Numbered from the stretch's first letter, positions 8,829-18,273 are shown. The stretch is DNA of 64,000 bases from CALAED01 sp036555725 (GCA_036555725.1 DATBKU010000043.1:94667-158666); one strand, 5' to 3'. Notes: generated by a model not told the origin, from the sequence alone. Numbers and translations are program-made.

Positions 8829-9511
8829 CAGCCGGTACCCGACTCCGTCTTGGACAGGCCGTACGCCACCGGGCGGAGCGGCTCGGTCATCTGTGCCGGG
8901 TCGAACGCACCGAACCGCGGGTTAACGGTGATCTTCAGCTTGCCCGCCGCCGCGGAGTACGCCTGCCGGAGCTGCTGGGCCGCCCGCTGCTGCGCGGTCG
9001 GGTCGACCTGGCCCTGCGCGTTGGGCACCAGGCCGTACCGCTGCAGCAGCTGCTGCTGGATGACGGCCACACGGGCGAGATCGGGGGTGAAGCGCACCGG
9101 GATGTCGTTGGCGAGCACGCTGGCCGCCACGTTGGACTGCCCACCGAGGCCGGCGAGCAACCGGTCGACCTCGCCCTGCGACACGGTGACACCCTGCTGC
9201 CGGGCGACCTCGTCCCAGACCTTGAAGTCGAGCAGCTGATAGAGCGCGCTGCGGTGGGGCGAGTCCGGGTCGTACGGGACCCGCTGCCCCTGCTGTTGCG
9301 CCTGCTGCTGCAGCAGACCCGCCCGCGGGTTCTTGGCGAACTCGTCCTGCCACTGCGCGACCGTGCTGTCCAGCTCCGATGTGGTGACGCGGTCATCGCC
9401 GACGGTCGCCGCGGCCCCCATCTTCACCGGGCCGCAGGCGGCCAGCAGCGCCCCAACGGCAACCACGCACAACGCCGTACGGAACATCAACGTCCTCTTC
9501 ACCTCGATCAT
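8828..9511 (-). CDS. SurA N-terminal-domain-like lipoprotein, 227 aa
   Basis: A signal sequence ends in a lipobox LLAAC (Cys about residue 26), so the mature protein is predicted to be lipid-anchored outside the membrane. The mature part has a SurA/PrsA-type chaperone N-terminal region, with VGDDRVTTSELD (an inner strand-helix typical of that family) followed by a long helical segment. No parvulin-type PPIase domain is present, so it would be a holdase rather than an isomerase. It is unusually Gln-rich in the middle (QQQAQQQGQ and several QQ runs). It lies 33 nt downstream of mfd and overlaps mazG by 1 nt, so the three are probably co-transcribed. Confidence 0.8.
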   Translation of the reverse strand: MIEVKRTLMFRTALCVVAVGALLAACGPVKMGAAATVGDDRVTTSELDSTVAQWQDEFAKNPRAGLLQQQAQQQGQRVPYDPDSPHRSALYQLLDFKVWDEVARQQGVTVSQGEVDRLLAGLGGQSNVAASVLANDIPVRFTPDLARVAVIQQQLLQRYGLVPNAQGQVDPTAQQRAAQQLRQAYSAAAGKLKITVNPRFGAFDPAQMTEPLRPVAYGLSKTESGTG

Positions 9512-9544
9512 TGTGCCCTACCTCCCGCGCAGCGTTCGGCCTGC

Positions 9545-12500
9545 TCAGTGTGTCTCCGCGGGAGCCGGGAGGAGCAGGGCCTCGAGCAGGTCGGTGCACC
9601 ATTTCAGCAGCTCCTGGTCGCGCAGCGGACGGCCGCCGAGCGGCGCCGTCTTGGGGACGGGCACCAGCAGGGTGTTGGTCTGCGTCTTGAGCAGGCTCTT
9701 CGGGTACAGCCGCTGCAACCGTACCTGCCGCGACTCGGGCAGCGTGACCGGGGCGAACCGGACGTGGTTGCCCTGGATGCCCACATCGGTGAGCCCGGCT
9801 CGGCGCGCCTTGGCGCGGAACCGCGCCACCTCTAGGAGGTTCAGGAGCGGCACCGGCAGCTCGCCGTACCGGTCCTTGAGCTCCTCGTGCACGGCGAGCA
9901 CCTGCTCGTCGTCCTCGATGCCGGCGATCCGCTTGTACGCCTCCAGCCGGAGCCGCTCCCCCGGTACGTACTCGTGCGGGATGTGCGCGTCGACCGGCAG
10001 CTCGACCTTGACCTCGGGCGTCTCGGCTGGGCCCTCGTCGCGCAGCTCGCGGACGGCCTCGCCGACCATCCTGACGTACAGGTCGAACCCGACGCCCGCG
10101 ATGTGCCCGGACTGCTCGGCGCCCAGGATGTTGCCGGCGCCGCGGATCTCCAGGTCCTTCATCGCGACGAACATGCCGGCGCCGATCTCGGTGTGTTGCG
10201 CGATGGTGGCCAGCCGCTCGTGCGCGGTCTCGGTGAGCGGCACCTCGGGCGGGTAGAGGAAGTACGCGTACGCCCGCTCGCGCCCGCGCCCCACGCGCCC
10301 GCGCAGCTGGTGCAGCTGCGACAGGCCGTACGTGTCGGCCCGGTCCACGATCAGCGTGTTGGCGTTGGGGATGTCGAGGCCGGACTCCACGATCGTGGTG
10401 GCGACCAGCACGTCGTAGTTCTTCTCCCAGAAGTCGACCATGACCTGTTCGAGCTGGTGCTCGTTCATCTGGCCGTGCGCGGTGGCGATCCGCGCCTCCG
10501 GAATGAGCTTGGCGAGGTTGGCGGCCACCCGGTCGATCGACCGCACCCGGTTGTGCACGAAGAACACCTGGCCCTCGCGCAGCAGCTCGCGCCGGATGGC
10601 CGCGGCGATCTGCTTCTCGTCGTACGGGCCGACGAAGGTGAGGATCGGGTGCCGTTCCTCGGGCGGGGTGAGGATCGTCGACATCTCGCGGATGCCGGTG
10701 AGCCCCATCTCGAGCGTGCGCGGGATCGGGGTGGCCGACATGGCGAGCACGTCGACCTGCGTGCGCAGCCGCTTGAGCTGTTCCTTGTGCTCGACGCCGA
10801 ATCGCTGCTCCTCGTCGACGATCACCAGGCCGAGATCCTTGAAGCGGGTCTCCGGCGACAGCAGCCGGTGCGTACCGATGACGATGTCGACCGTGCCGCC
10901 GGCGATGCCGCGCAGCGTCTCGCGCGCCTCCGCGTCGGACTGGAACCGCGACAGCGGCTTGACCGAGACGGGGAACGGGCCGAACCGCTCGGAAAACGTG
11001 GACATGTGCTGCTGCACCAGCAGCGTCGTCGGGACCAGGACGGCCACCTGCTTGCCGTCCTGGACGGCCTTGAAGGCCGCGCGGACCGCGATCTCGGTCT
11101 TGCCATAGCCGACGTCGCCGCAGATCAGCCGGTCCATCGGCACCGGCTTTTGCATGTCGACCTTGACCTCGTCGATGGCGGCCAGCTGGTCCGGCGTCTC
11201 GACGTACGGGAAGGCGTCCTCCAGCTCCCGCTGCCACGGCGTGTCCGCGCCGAACTCATACCCCGGGCTGGCCATGCGCGCCGAGTACAGCCTGATCAGC
11301 TCGCCGGCGATCTGCCGTACCGCCCGGCGGGCCCGGCCCTTGGCCTTCTGCCAGTCGGCGCCGCCCAGCCGGTGCAGCGACGGCGCCTCGCCCCCGACGT
11401 ACCGGGTGATCTCCTCCAGTTGGTCGGTCGGCACGAACAGCCGGTCGCCCTTGGCGTACTCCAGGACGAGGTACTCCCGGGTCGCGCCCTGGACGGTGCG
11501 GCTCACCATCTCGACGTACCGGCCCACGCCGTGTTGCTCGTGCACGATGTAGTCGCCCGTGGTGAGCTGCAGCGGGTCGATGCCGCCGCGGCGCCGCGAC
11601 GGCAGCCGCCGCATGTCCTTCGTCGACGACCGCTGCCCGGACAGGTCGGCCTCGGTGACGACCGCCAGCCGCACGGCCTCCCACACGAAGCCGTACTCCA
11701 GCCGGCCGCACACGACGTGCACCAGCGCGGGCTCCGGGGCCTCGGGCAAGTCGCCCAGCCTGGCGCCGAGCCCGTCCTCGCGGACCACCTCGGCGATCCG
11801 TTCGGCCGGACCGTGGCCCTCGGTGACCAGCACCACGCGCCAGCCGTCGTGCACCCAGCCCTTGACATCGGCGAGCATCCGGGCCGTGTCGCCGCGGTAC
11901 GCCTCCGCCGCACGCGCCCCGATCGGCAGCGCCTCGTCGTCGAGCTCCTCGTCGTGGGTGAACGGCGTGGCACTCCACCACGGGATGTCGAGCTCGGCGG
12001 CGCGGCCGCGCACCTCCTCGATGGTCTTGTACGCGGCGGCGCCCAGATCGATCGGCGCCTCGCCGCCGGCGGCCGCGTTGACCCACGAAGCCTCGAGGAA
12101 CTCCTGGCTGGTACGGACGAGCTCGGTGGCCCTGGTACGGATCCGCTCCGGGTCGCAGACGAGGACGTACGAACCCGCGGGCAGCACATCGAGCAGCAGC
12201 ACCATGTCGTCGGCGAGAACCGGGGAGAACGCCTCCATGCCCTCGATCGCGTCGCCGTCGGCCATCGAACCGAGGATCCCGGCGAGGCTCGGGTGCTCGT
12301 CGGCCAGCCGCCGGGCGCGCTCGCGCACCTCCGGAGTAAGCGGCAACTCCCGGCACGGCGGCGCCCACAAACTGTGCTTCCCCGACCGTTCCTCCCCGAC
12401 CAACCGGCCACCTCGGCCAACCCCGCCGACCGCCTCGGCCGGCGCCACCTCCAGCGACCGCTGGTCGGCGGCCCTGAAGTAGCGGATCTCCTCGATCGTG

Positions 12501-13126
12501 TCGCCCCAGAACTCGACCCGTTGCGGATGCTCCTCGGTCGGCGGGAAGACGTCGAGGATGCCGCCGCGCACCGCGATCTCGCCGCGCTTTTCGACCAGAT
12601 CGACCCGCCGGTAGCCGGCGGCCACCAGGCGCCCGACGACCTCGTCGAGATCGGCCTCGTCACCCGGGCGCAGCCGTACCGGCTCAAGGTCACCGAGGCC
12701 GGCCACGATCGGCTGCAGTACGGCCCGTACCGGCGTGACCACGACGTCGAGCGGGCCACTCGCGGGCTCGCCGGGCTCCGGGTGGGCGAGCCGGCGCAGC
12801 ACGGCGAGCCGCTGGCCGACGGTGTCGGAGCGGGGGGACAGCCGTTCGTGCGGCAGGGTCTCCCACGCGGGGAAGAGCGCCACCCGGTCCGGGTCGAGCA
12901 GGCTGGTGAGGGCGGCGGTCAGGTCTTCGGCCTCCCGGCCGGTAGCGGTGACCGCCAGCACCGTTTTCTTGTCGATGGCACGGGCCAGCGCGCCGGCGAG
13001 CAGCGGGCGCAGCGCGGGCGGGGCGATCAGGTCGTAGTTGCCCGGCGGCGGCGTGGCCGTGGCGTCGAGGGCGCGCCGCAGCGCCGGGTCGGTACGGACG
13101 AGGTCAAGAAGTCCAGAAAGCGTCAT
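9545..13126 (-). CDS. mfd: Transcription-repair coupling factor Mfd, 1193 aa
   Basis: Mfd removes RNA polymerase stalled at lesions and recruits UvrA. An N-terminal UvrB-like module (residues 1-430) is followed by the RNA-polymerase-interacting domain, with EYLVLEYAKGDRLFVP. The RecG-like translocase then shows Walker A GDVGYGKTEIA, the DEEQRFGV box, and helicase motifs SATPIPRTL and GRVGRGRERAYAY. The C-terminal autoinhibitory domain is complete. ATG 13126 is chosen because the family begins close to its LSGLL segment; the frame continues 17 codons further without a matching sequence. In many actinobacteria mfd lies close to pth-rplY-prs-glmU. Here about 20 kb of polysaccharide genes separate them. 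Confidence 0.97.
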   Translation of the reverse strand: MTLSGLLDLVRTDPALRRALDATATPPPGNYDLIAPPALRPLLAGALARAIDKKTVLAVTATGREAEDLTAALTSLLDPDRVALFPAWETLPHERLSPRSDTVGQRLAVLRRLAHPEPGEPASGPLDVVVTPVRAVLQPIVAGLGDLEPVRLRPGDEADLDEVVGRLVAAGYRRVDLVEKRGEIAVRGGILDVFPPTEEHPQRVEFWGDTIEEIRYFRAADQRSLEVAPAEAVGGVGRGGRLVGEERSGKHSLWAPPCRELPLTPEVRERARRLADEHPSLAGILGSMADGDAIEGMEAFSPVLADDMVLLLDVLPAGSYVLVCDPERIRTRATELVRTSQEFLEASWVNAAAGGEAPIDLGAAAYKTIEEVRGRAAELDIPWWSATPFTHDEELDDEALPIGARAAEAYRGDTARMLADVKGWVHDGWRVVLVTEGHGPAERIAEVVREDGLGARLGDLPEAPEPALVHVVCGRLEYGFVWEAVRLAVVTEADLSGQRSSTKDMRRLPSRRRGGIDPLQLTTGDYIVHEQHGVGRYVEMVSRTVQGATREYLVLEYAKGDRLFVPTDQLEEITRYVGGEAPSLHRLGGADWQKAKGRARRAVRQIAGELIRLYSARMASPGYEFGADTPWQRELEDAFPYVETPDQLAAIDEVKVDMQKPVPMDRLICGDVGYGKTEIAVRAAFKAVQDGKQVAVLVPTTLLVQQHMSTFSERFGPFPVSVKPLSRFQSDAEARETLRGIAGGTVDIVIGTHRLLSPETRFKDLGLVIVDEEQRFGVEHKEQLKRLRTQVDVLAMSATPIPRTLEMGLTGIREMSTILTPPEERHPILTFVGPYDEKQIAAAIRRELLREGQVFFVHNRVRSIDRVAANLAKLIPEARIATAHGQMNEHQLEQVMVDFWEKNYDVLVATTIVESGLDIPNANTLIVDRADTYGLSQLHQLRGRVGRGRERAYAYFLYPPEVPLTETAHERLATIAQHTEIGAGMFVAMKDLEIRGAGNILGAEQSGHIAGVGFDLYVRMVGEAVRELRDEGPAETPEVKVELPVDAHIPHEYVPGERLRLEAYKRIAGIEDDEQVLAVHEELKDRYGELPVPLLNLLEVARFRAKARRAGLTDVGIQGNHVRFAPVTLPESRQVRLQRLYPKSLLKTQTNTLLVPVPKTAPLGGRPLRDQELLKWCTDLLEALLLPAPAETH

Positions 13127-13327
13127 CTTCTGCCAAGGTGTCGTCGCGCCGGGAGCAACCGGCACAGCACAAATCACCCGGAACCAGCTTGGGGGGCCCG
13201 GGTCAGGATTTCAGCCTACGCGGCGGGTCCGACACTCCTCACCCATAGCGGCCACGGGCCTGGATGCGACACGGACAAAGTCCAACTTCGCCCACGCTCC
13301 GCGGTCAAACAGCTACGCTGCGGAATT

Positions 13328-14041
13328 ATGACCGATCTGCGAGACGCGCCGACCCACGACGGCCATCCATTCTCTCAGCGCGTTCGGGAGTACAGCTACA
13401 ACCGGCCCCTGCAGCGGATTCAGGTGCTGGAGGCCGGCTGCGGCTGGAGCCACGGTCTCGACCTCGGCACCCTCGACTGCCACGTCACCGGCGTCGACGT
13501 CGACTCGCCCACGCTGCGGGCCCACACAGTCGCCCGGCCCGATCTCGACGCCTGGCACCTGGGCGACCTCCGTACGGTACCGCTGCCGCCACGCGGGTAC
13601 GACGTAGTGCACGCCCCGTTCCTGATCGAGCGCATCTCCCAGGCGGAACTGGTGCTCGACCGGTTCGTCGCGGCCCTCAAACCGGGCGGGCTGCTGCTCG
13701 TCCGGCTGCACGACCGGGCCACCGCGTACGGGCTCATCGACCGGCTGCTGCCCGGCTGGCTGCGCGGCCGCATGGGGCCGGTGGACGACGCGCCGCCGCC
13801 GGTGTACGAGCCGGTGGCGTCGCACCGGGGCATGCGCTGGTACTGCGTCATGCGGGGGCTGGTCGTCGCCGAGGAGTACGTCTCACGTGACTCGGTGGCC
13901 GCATTCGGCCGCTGGAACACCATCGTCGGCCGACTGGGCCGAGCGATCGCCGCGCTGTCCGGGGGCCGGTTGACCGCCGACCACAGCGAGGTGACGCTGG
14001 TGATCCGTAAGCCCGAGAACCGCTTCGCCCGGGTGATCTAA
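13328..14041 (+). CDS. Class I SAM-dependent methyltransferase, 237 aa
   Basis: The Rossmann methyltransferase core is clear: motif I as VLEAGCGWSHG (residues 36-46), the acidic loop VTGVDVDS after strand 2, motif post-II GDLRTVPLPP, and LKPGGLLLVR after strand 5. Its own frame is only the last 237 codons of a much longer open antisense frame over mfd. The start ATG 13328 is supported by a TAnnnT box (TACGCT, 13314-13319) just 9 nt upstream, which would give an almost leaderless message. It is divergent from mfd and precedes cysC by 62 nt. A role in modifying the sugar polymer or its precursors is possible by position only. Confidence 0.75.
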   Translation: MTDLRDAPTHDGHPFSQRVREYSYNRPLQRIQVLEAGCGWSHGLDLGTLDCHVTGVDVDSPTLRAHTVARPDLDAWHLGDLRTVPLPPRGYDVVHAPFLIERISQAELVLDRFVAALKPGGLLLVRLHDRATAYGLIDRLLPGWLRGRMGPVDDAPPPVYEPVASHRGMRWYCVMRGLVVAEEYVSRDSVAAFGRWNTIVGRLGRAIAALSGGRLTADHSEVTLVIRKPENRFARVI

Positions 14042-14103
14042 GCCTTCAGGGTGTTACCGTTTCGCCGGAGGGTGCCGCTGACCTGGCGAATCGGAGGCGA
14101 GGG

Positions 14104-15657
14104 GTGACCGGAGAACCTGGCCTGCCCGACGATGACGAAGACGTGCCGTCGTGGACTCCCGACGACGTCGCACTCGCCCGCCTCGAGCTGCTGCTGTCCG
14201 GTGGCTTCGCACCGCTGACCGGCTTCCTCGGCTCCCGCGACACCGAGGCCGTGCTGACGAGCAGGCGGCTCGCCGACGGCACCCCCTGGCCCGTGCCGAT
14301 CACGCTCGCCGTACCTGCGCGGCTGGCCGACGACCTGGCCGCCCGCCCCGAGGGCCGGCGGCGGCTCATCCTGCAGGACCCGGAGGGCACCCCGCTGGCC
14401 GTGCTGGACGTCATGGAGATCTGGCCGTACGGCGACGACGCCCGGCTGGCCGGGCCGGTCACCGCGGTGCGCCCGCCAGAGCACGGCACCTTCCGCGGGC
14501 TGCGCCGAACGCCGGACGAGGTTCGCGCCGAGCTCGATGACGGCCCGGTGCTGGTCGTCGCCACCCGGGCCCCACTGCACCGCCGCGAAACGGGCCAGCT
14601 TCGCCAGGTCGCCGAGAAGCTCGGCGGCACCGTCCTCGTGCTGCCGCTGCTGACCGGCGCGCATCAGGACGGCCTCGTGCGCGCGCTGCTCGCCATCCGC
14701 AAGGAGATCCCGGGCGAGGCGCTGGTCGTACCGGTACCGCTCGACGAGGAGATGGCTTCGGGCGGCGCAATGGGTAGGGACGCGGAGCGCGACCTGCTGC
14801 TGCGCGCCCACGTCGCGGCGGCGTACGGCGGAACGCATCTGTTCCTGCCGACGCCGGAGGAGGGCACGGCCGCCGACCTGCAATCCGGCCGGTCCGTCGG
14901 CGAGCTGCCGATCGAGATCGTGCTGCCCGAGCCGTGGGCGTACGACGAAAGCGTCGAGGTCTGGCGCCCGGTCGCCCGGATCGAGCCAGACCACGCGCGC
15001 GCCGAGAACCTCGACCTCGACGCGATGCTGGACCGCGGCGAGCCCATCCCCGAGTGGTACACCTTCCCGGCGGTCGCCCGCGAGCTGCGGGCCGCGCGCC
15101 CGCCGCGGCACGAGCGCGGGCTCACCGTGTTCTTCACCGGCCTGTCCGGCTCCGGCAAGTCAACGATCGCCCGCGGCCTCGCCGACGCGCTGATCGAGCG
15201 CGGCGGCCGTACGGTCACGCTGCTCGACGGCGACGTCGTACGGCGGCTGCTGTCGGCGGGGCTGACGTTCTCCAAGGCCGACCGCGACCTCAACATCCGC
15301 CGGATCGGCTTTGTCGCCGCCGAGGTGACCAGGCACGGCGGGCTGGCCATCTGCGCGCCGATCGCGCCCTACACCGCCACGCGCACCGAGGTACGGCGCA
15401 TGGTGTCGGACGTCGGCGATTTCGTCCTCGTGTACGTGGCGACGCCGCTGGCCGAGTGCGAGCGCCGCGACCGCAAGGGTTTGTACGCGAAGGCGCGGGC
15501 GGGCCTCATCCCGGAGTTCACGGGGATTTCCGATCTGTACGAGCCGCCCGACGACGCCGACCTCGTCCTCGACACGACGCACATGGAGCCGGCGGCCGCG
15601 GTCGACGCGGTCCTGGGCCTGCTGATCGCCGGCGGCTGGGTGCCGGCGGACGACTAG
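14104..15657 (+). CDS. cysC: Adenylylsulfate kinase fused to a degenerate ATP-sulfurylase-like domain, 517 aa
   Basis: The C-terminal part (about residues 335-515) is an APS kinase: P-loop GLSGSGKS (346-353), the DGD box LLDGDVVRRLL, the FSKADRDLNIRRIGF motif and PIAPYTATR. It converts APS plus ATP to PAPS, the sulfate donor of sulfotransferases. Residues 15-335 resemble the sulfurylase part of PUA-Sat proteins, but the catalytic RNPxHxxH motif reads TRAPLHRRE (154-162) and the GRDHAG box reads GRDAER, so sulfurylase activity is unlikely. APS would instead come from CysDN encoded at 29429-31622. A good ribosome-binding site (GGAGG, 14093-14097) supports GTG 14104. This gene begins the sulfur part of the polysaccharide locus. 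Confidence 0.9.
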   Translation: MTGEPGLPDDDEDVPSWTPDDVALARLELLLSGGFAPLTGFLGSRDTEAVLTSRRLADGTPWPVPITLAVPARLADDLAARPEGRRRLILQDPEGTPLAVLDVMEIWPYGDDARLAGPVTAVRPPEHGTFRGLRRTPDEVRAELDDGPVLVVATRAPLHRRETGQLRQVAEKLGGTVLVLPLLTGAHQDGLVRALLAIRKEIPGEALVVPVPLDEEMASGGAMGRDAERDLLLRAHVAAAYGGTHLFLPTPEEGTAADLQSGRSVGELPIEIVLPEPWAYDESVEVWRPVARIEPDHARAENLDLDAMLDRGEPIPEWYTFPAVARELRAARPPRHERGLTVFFTGLSGSGKSTIARGLADALIERGGRTVTLLDGDVVRRLLSAGLTFSKADRDLNIRRIGFVAAEVTRHGGLAICAPIAPYTATRTEVRRMVSDVGDFVLVYVATPLAECERRDRKGLYAKARAGLIPEFTGISDLYEPPDDADLVLDTTHMEPAAAVDAVLGLLIAGGWVPADD

Positions 15658-15663
15658 GGAACT

Positions 15664-15692
15664 TTGTCCGATTGCCGGGAAGGGCATAACCT
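15664..15692 (+). promoter_or_regulatory. Possible promoter of the TauE/SafE-type permease gene
   Basis: TTGTCC (15664-15669) and TAACCT (15687-15692) are spaced by 17 nt and keep the key TAnnnT bases of actinobacterial -10 boxes. An ATAGGT direct repeat (within 15710-15725) follows and could be a regulator site. Evidence is sequence resemblance only. Confidence 0.35.
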
Positions 15693-15745
15693 ACTTAACC
15701 GGCTTTCCCTATAGGTCCGATAGGTGAGGTAGAGAGAGCATCGCG

Positions 15746-16702
15746 ATGCACTTCGACTACACCATGGCGGCCGGCTCGTTTTTCGTCGCCATCATCGTCG
15801 GCCTGACCGGCATGGGCGGCGGCGCCCTGATGACGCCGATGCTGGTCACCTTCTTCGGCGTGCCCCCGCTGGCGGCGGTCTCCAGCGACCTGGTCGCGGC
15901 CGCCGTGATGAAGCCGGTGGGCAGCTTCGTGCACTACCGGCGCGGCACCGTCAACCTCAAGCTGGTCGCGTGGCTGTGCGCGGGCTCGGTACCCGCGGCG
16001 TTCTGCGGGGTGCTGATCGCCCGGGCGCTGGGCGACGGCGAGGACGTCCAGGCCGTCATCAAGAAGGCGCTGGGGGTCGCGCTGCTCATCGCGGCCGCCG
16101 GACTCACCATACGGGCGTACCTGGCGCTGGTGGACCGGGCCCGGCAGCGGGGGGCGGGGCGCCGTACGGCCGCGCCCGGCAGTCCCGCCGCGACGGAGCC
16201 ACCCGCCATCGCGGTGCGCCCGGTCCCGACTCTGGTGGTCGGAGTGGTGGGCGGCCTGATCGTCGGCATGACGTCGGTCGGATCGGGTTCGCTGATCATC
16301 GTGGCCCTGCTCGCCCTCTACCCGAAGCTCACCTCCAACCACCTCGTCGGCACCGACCTGTTGCAGGCCGTGCCGCTCGTGATGTCGGCCGCGCTCGGCC
16401 ACATCCTGTTCGGCGACTTCCAGCTCCAGGTCACCGCCGCCCTGCTGGTCGGGTCGATCCCGGGCGTCTATCTGGGCTCGATGATCTCGTCGCGGGCGCC
16501 CGGCGGCCTGATCAGGCGGGTGCTCGCGTTCGTGCTGCTGGCCTCGGCCCTGAAGATGTTCAACGTCGACAACATCGTGCTCGCCTGGACGCTGGTCGGC
16601 GTTCTCGTCGTGGGGACCGGCGCGTGGATGGCGCTGCGCCGGAGTAAGGGCCTGCCGGCGCTGGCGCGGCTGGAAAATCGCGAATCTGTCGGGACCGGAT
16701 AG
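15746..16702 (+). CDS. TauE/SafE (TSUP) family permease, 318 aa
   Basis: This is a polytopic membrane protein with two homologous halves and about eight transmembrane helices. The family's glycine-rich motifs are present in both halves: GLTGMGGGALMTP near residue 25 and GMTSVGSGSLIIVALLALYP near residue 175. Such carriers move sulfite, sulfate, sulfoacetate or other small sulfur anions across the membrane. The central loop (residues 130-160) is long, charged and Pro/Ala-rich. It lies 88 nt after cysC in the same direction, within a locus that uses PAPS, so sulfate or sulfite import or export for polymer sulfation is the natural inference. The direction of transport cannot be told. Confidence 0.88.
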   Translation: MHFDYTMAAGSFFVAIIVGLTGMGGGALMTPMLVTFFGVPPLAAVSSDLVAAAVMKPVGSFVHYRRGTVNLKLVAWLCAGSVPAAFCGVLIARALGDGEDVQAVIKKALGVALLIAAAGLTIRAYLALVDRARQRGAGRRTAAPGSPAATEPPAIAVRPVPTLVVGVVGGLIVGMTSVGSGSLIIVALLALYPKLTSNHLVGTDLLQAVPLVMSAALGHILFGDFQLQVTAALLVGSIPGVYLGSMISSRAPGGLIRRVLAFVLLASALKMFNVDNIVLAWTLVGVLVVGTGAWMALRRSKGLPALARLENRESVGTG

Positions 16703-16792
16703 CCACGCTAGACGGACCGGACACTTCGTAAACAACGCCCAGCTTTCCTAGAAAATCAGGTAACGAGCTGGTCGCCGCCACGTGAACGCGGC

Positions 16793-16798
16793 TATATT
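16793..16798 (+). promoter_or_regulatory. -10-like box just upstream of the first GH26-like gene
   Basis: TATATT stands out in G+C-rich surroundings and lies 8 nt before ATG 16807, so a transcript starting here would be nearly leaderless. No convincing -35 box was found. A second TATATT lies at 18268-18273 in front of the Wzz-like gene. Confidence 0.3.
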
Positions 16799-16806
16799 TC
16801 GCCGCC

Positions 16807-18153
16807 ATGGGCGACATGGGCGACAAGAGACCGCGCAGGTCCCCCATGTCCTCCGGGCCCGCCGGGCCTTCGGGAGCCGCCGCCGGGCGTTCGGGAGCCG
16901 CCAGACCCTCGGGAGCCGCTAGGCCCGCAACGCCCGCCAGGTCTGCCGCGCCCGCCGGATCCGCTGCGTCCGCCGGATCCGCGGGGAGCCGTACCGGCGG
17001 GCGGAAACCGGCCCGGCCCGGGGTCCGGCGGCGGGTCGCGGTGGCGATCGCGATCTGCGGGGTCACCGTGGGCACCGCCGCCTTCGTCGTGCCGAACACG
17101 CTGAGCTCCCGATCCGGAGCCGCCGGCGACCGTCCGCGGGCAGGCGCATCGTCCGGGACGGGTCGGCCGACTCCGGCCGGGTCCGCCGCCACCGGCCAGG
17201 GCACGTGGCTGCGGGCCACGCTCAAGGAGAACGCGGGCTGCGAGGTGTCGGCGACGCTTGTACCGTCGTGCGGGGCCTGGTGGGGGGTGGCGCCCGCCGC
17301 GTTCACCTCGACGCCGCACACCCAGGCGCTGCACGACTTCGAGCGCAAGATCGGCCGGCCGGTCGACATCTACCACGCGTACCACCGCGGCAACCAGATC
17401 TTCCCCACTCAGGAGGAGATGGCGATCGCGCGCGAGCCGGGCAAGAAGCGCATCCTGTTGCTGAACTGGAAACCCGACGTCGGGCACTCGTGGGCCGCGG
17501 TCGCCGGCGGCGCGGCCGACGGTCAGATCGACAAGCTGGCCGCCCACATCCGGGCGACCTTCCCAGAGAAGTTCTTCCTGGCCATCCATCACGAGCCGGA
17601 GGAGGAGGTACGGCAGACCGCCGGATCCGGCTACACCGCCAGCGACTACCGGAACATGTTCCGGCACGTCGTCGCACGTTTCCGCGCCAGGGGAGTTCAC
17701 AACGCAATGTTCACCGCGGTGTTCATGGGCTCGCAGAAGTGGGGCGTCCAGCCCTGGTTCGACACGCTGTATCCGGGCAATGACGTGGTCGACTGGGTGG
17801 GGATGGACCCCTATGCCTCCCCGGAGACACTCGACTTCGCGCATCTGGTCAACAAGACCTCCGGCCAGGGACGCGGGTTCCCGGGCTTCTACAACTGGGC
17901 GGGCAAGATCGCGCCCACGAAGCCGGTCATGATCTCCGAGTGGGGCGTCTTCTCCTCCGGCGCCCAGAAATCGGCTTTCTTCAAGACCGTCGCCACCCAG
18001 CTCAAGCAGCATCCGAGGATCAAGGCGCTGGTCTACTTCGACACGCCGGACGCTCCCTACGCGGGCACTCGGATCGACACTCGGATCGACTCCAGCGCGG
18101 CAGCGCTGAGCGCCTTCAAGCGAGTGAGCAACAACCCGCTGCTCAATCCCTAA
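16807..18153 (+). CDS. Membrane-anchored glycoside hydrolase, GH26-like, 448 aa
   Basis: About 75 cytoplasmic residues of Gly/Pro/Ser/Ala/Arg low-complexity sequence precede one membrane segment (VAVAIAICGVTVGTAAFVV, about 80-98) and an extracytoplasmic catalytic domain. The domain fits GH26 (beta-mannanase-like TIM barrel). A general acid lies in IHHEPEEE (Glu263) and a nucleophile in VMISEWGVF (Glu378), 115 residues apart as in that family, with WVGMDPY between. It would cut or trim the exported polysaccharide at the cell surface. A second GH26-like protein is encoded at 26515-27504. Microrepeats of CTCGGGAGCC-type triplets underlie the N-terminal tail. The substrate bond is not known. Confidence 0.8.
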   Translation: MGDMGDKRPRRSPMSSGPAGPSGAAAGRSGAARPSGAARPATPARSAAPAGSAASAGSAGSRTGGRKPARPGVRRRVAVAIAICGVTVGTAAFVVPNTLSSRSGAAGDRPRAGASSGTGRPTPAGSAATGQGTWLRATLKENAGCEVSATLVPSCGAWWGVAPAAFTSTPHTQALHDFERKIGRPVDIYHAYHRGNQIFPTQEEMAIAREPGKKRILLLNWKPDVGHSWAAVAGGAADGQIDKLAAHIRATFPEKFFLAIHHEPEEEVRQTAGSGYTASDYRNMFRHVVARFRARGVHNAMFTAVFMGSQKWGVQPWFDTLYPGNDVVDWVGMDPYASPETLDFAHLVNKTSGQGRGFPGFYNWAGKIAPTKPVMISEWGVFSSGAQKSAFFKTVATQLKQHPRIKALVYFDTPDAPYAGTRIDTRIDSSAAALSAFKRVSNNPLLNP

Positions 18154-18267
18154 TCGGTCCTGGGATACGGAGATCACCCAGGGTCACATTCCGTGCCTCC
18201 CAGCGATCGGGCGGGGTCCATAGCGGACATCTCGCCACACGGGTCTCGGCGAAGCTCCAAGCTGCCT

Positions 18268-18273
18268 TATATT
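18268..18273 (+). promoter_or_regulatory. -10-like TATATT box upstream of the Wzz-like gene
   Basis: TATATT sits inside a small CTGC...GCAG dyad (18262-18277), in an A+T-rich island 57 nt before the start codon at 18330. It resembles the box before the GH26-like gene. A matching -35 element is not obvious. Confidence 0.3.

Noticed and set aside
9887..13327. Plus-strand open frame of over 1100 codons antisense to mfd, continuous with the methyltransferase frame
   Set aside because: It mirrors mfd codons in a high-G+C gene; the composition is typical of antisense shadow frames. Only the last 237 codons, from ATG 13328, are a real gene.
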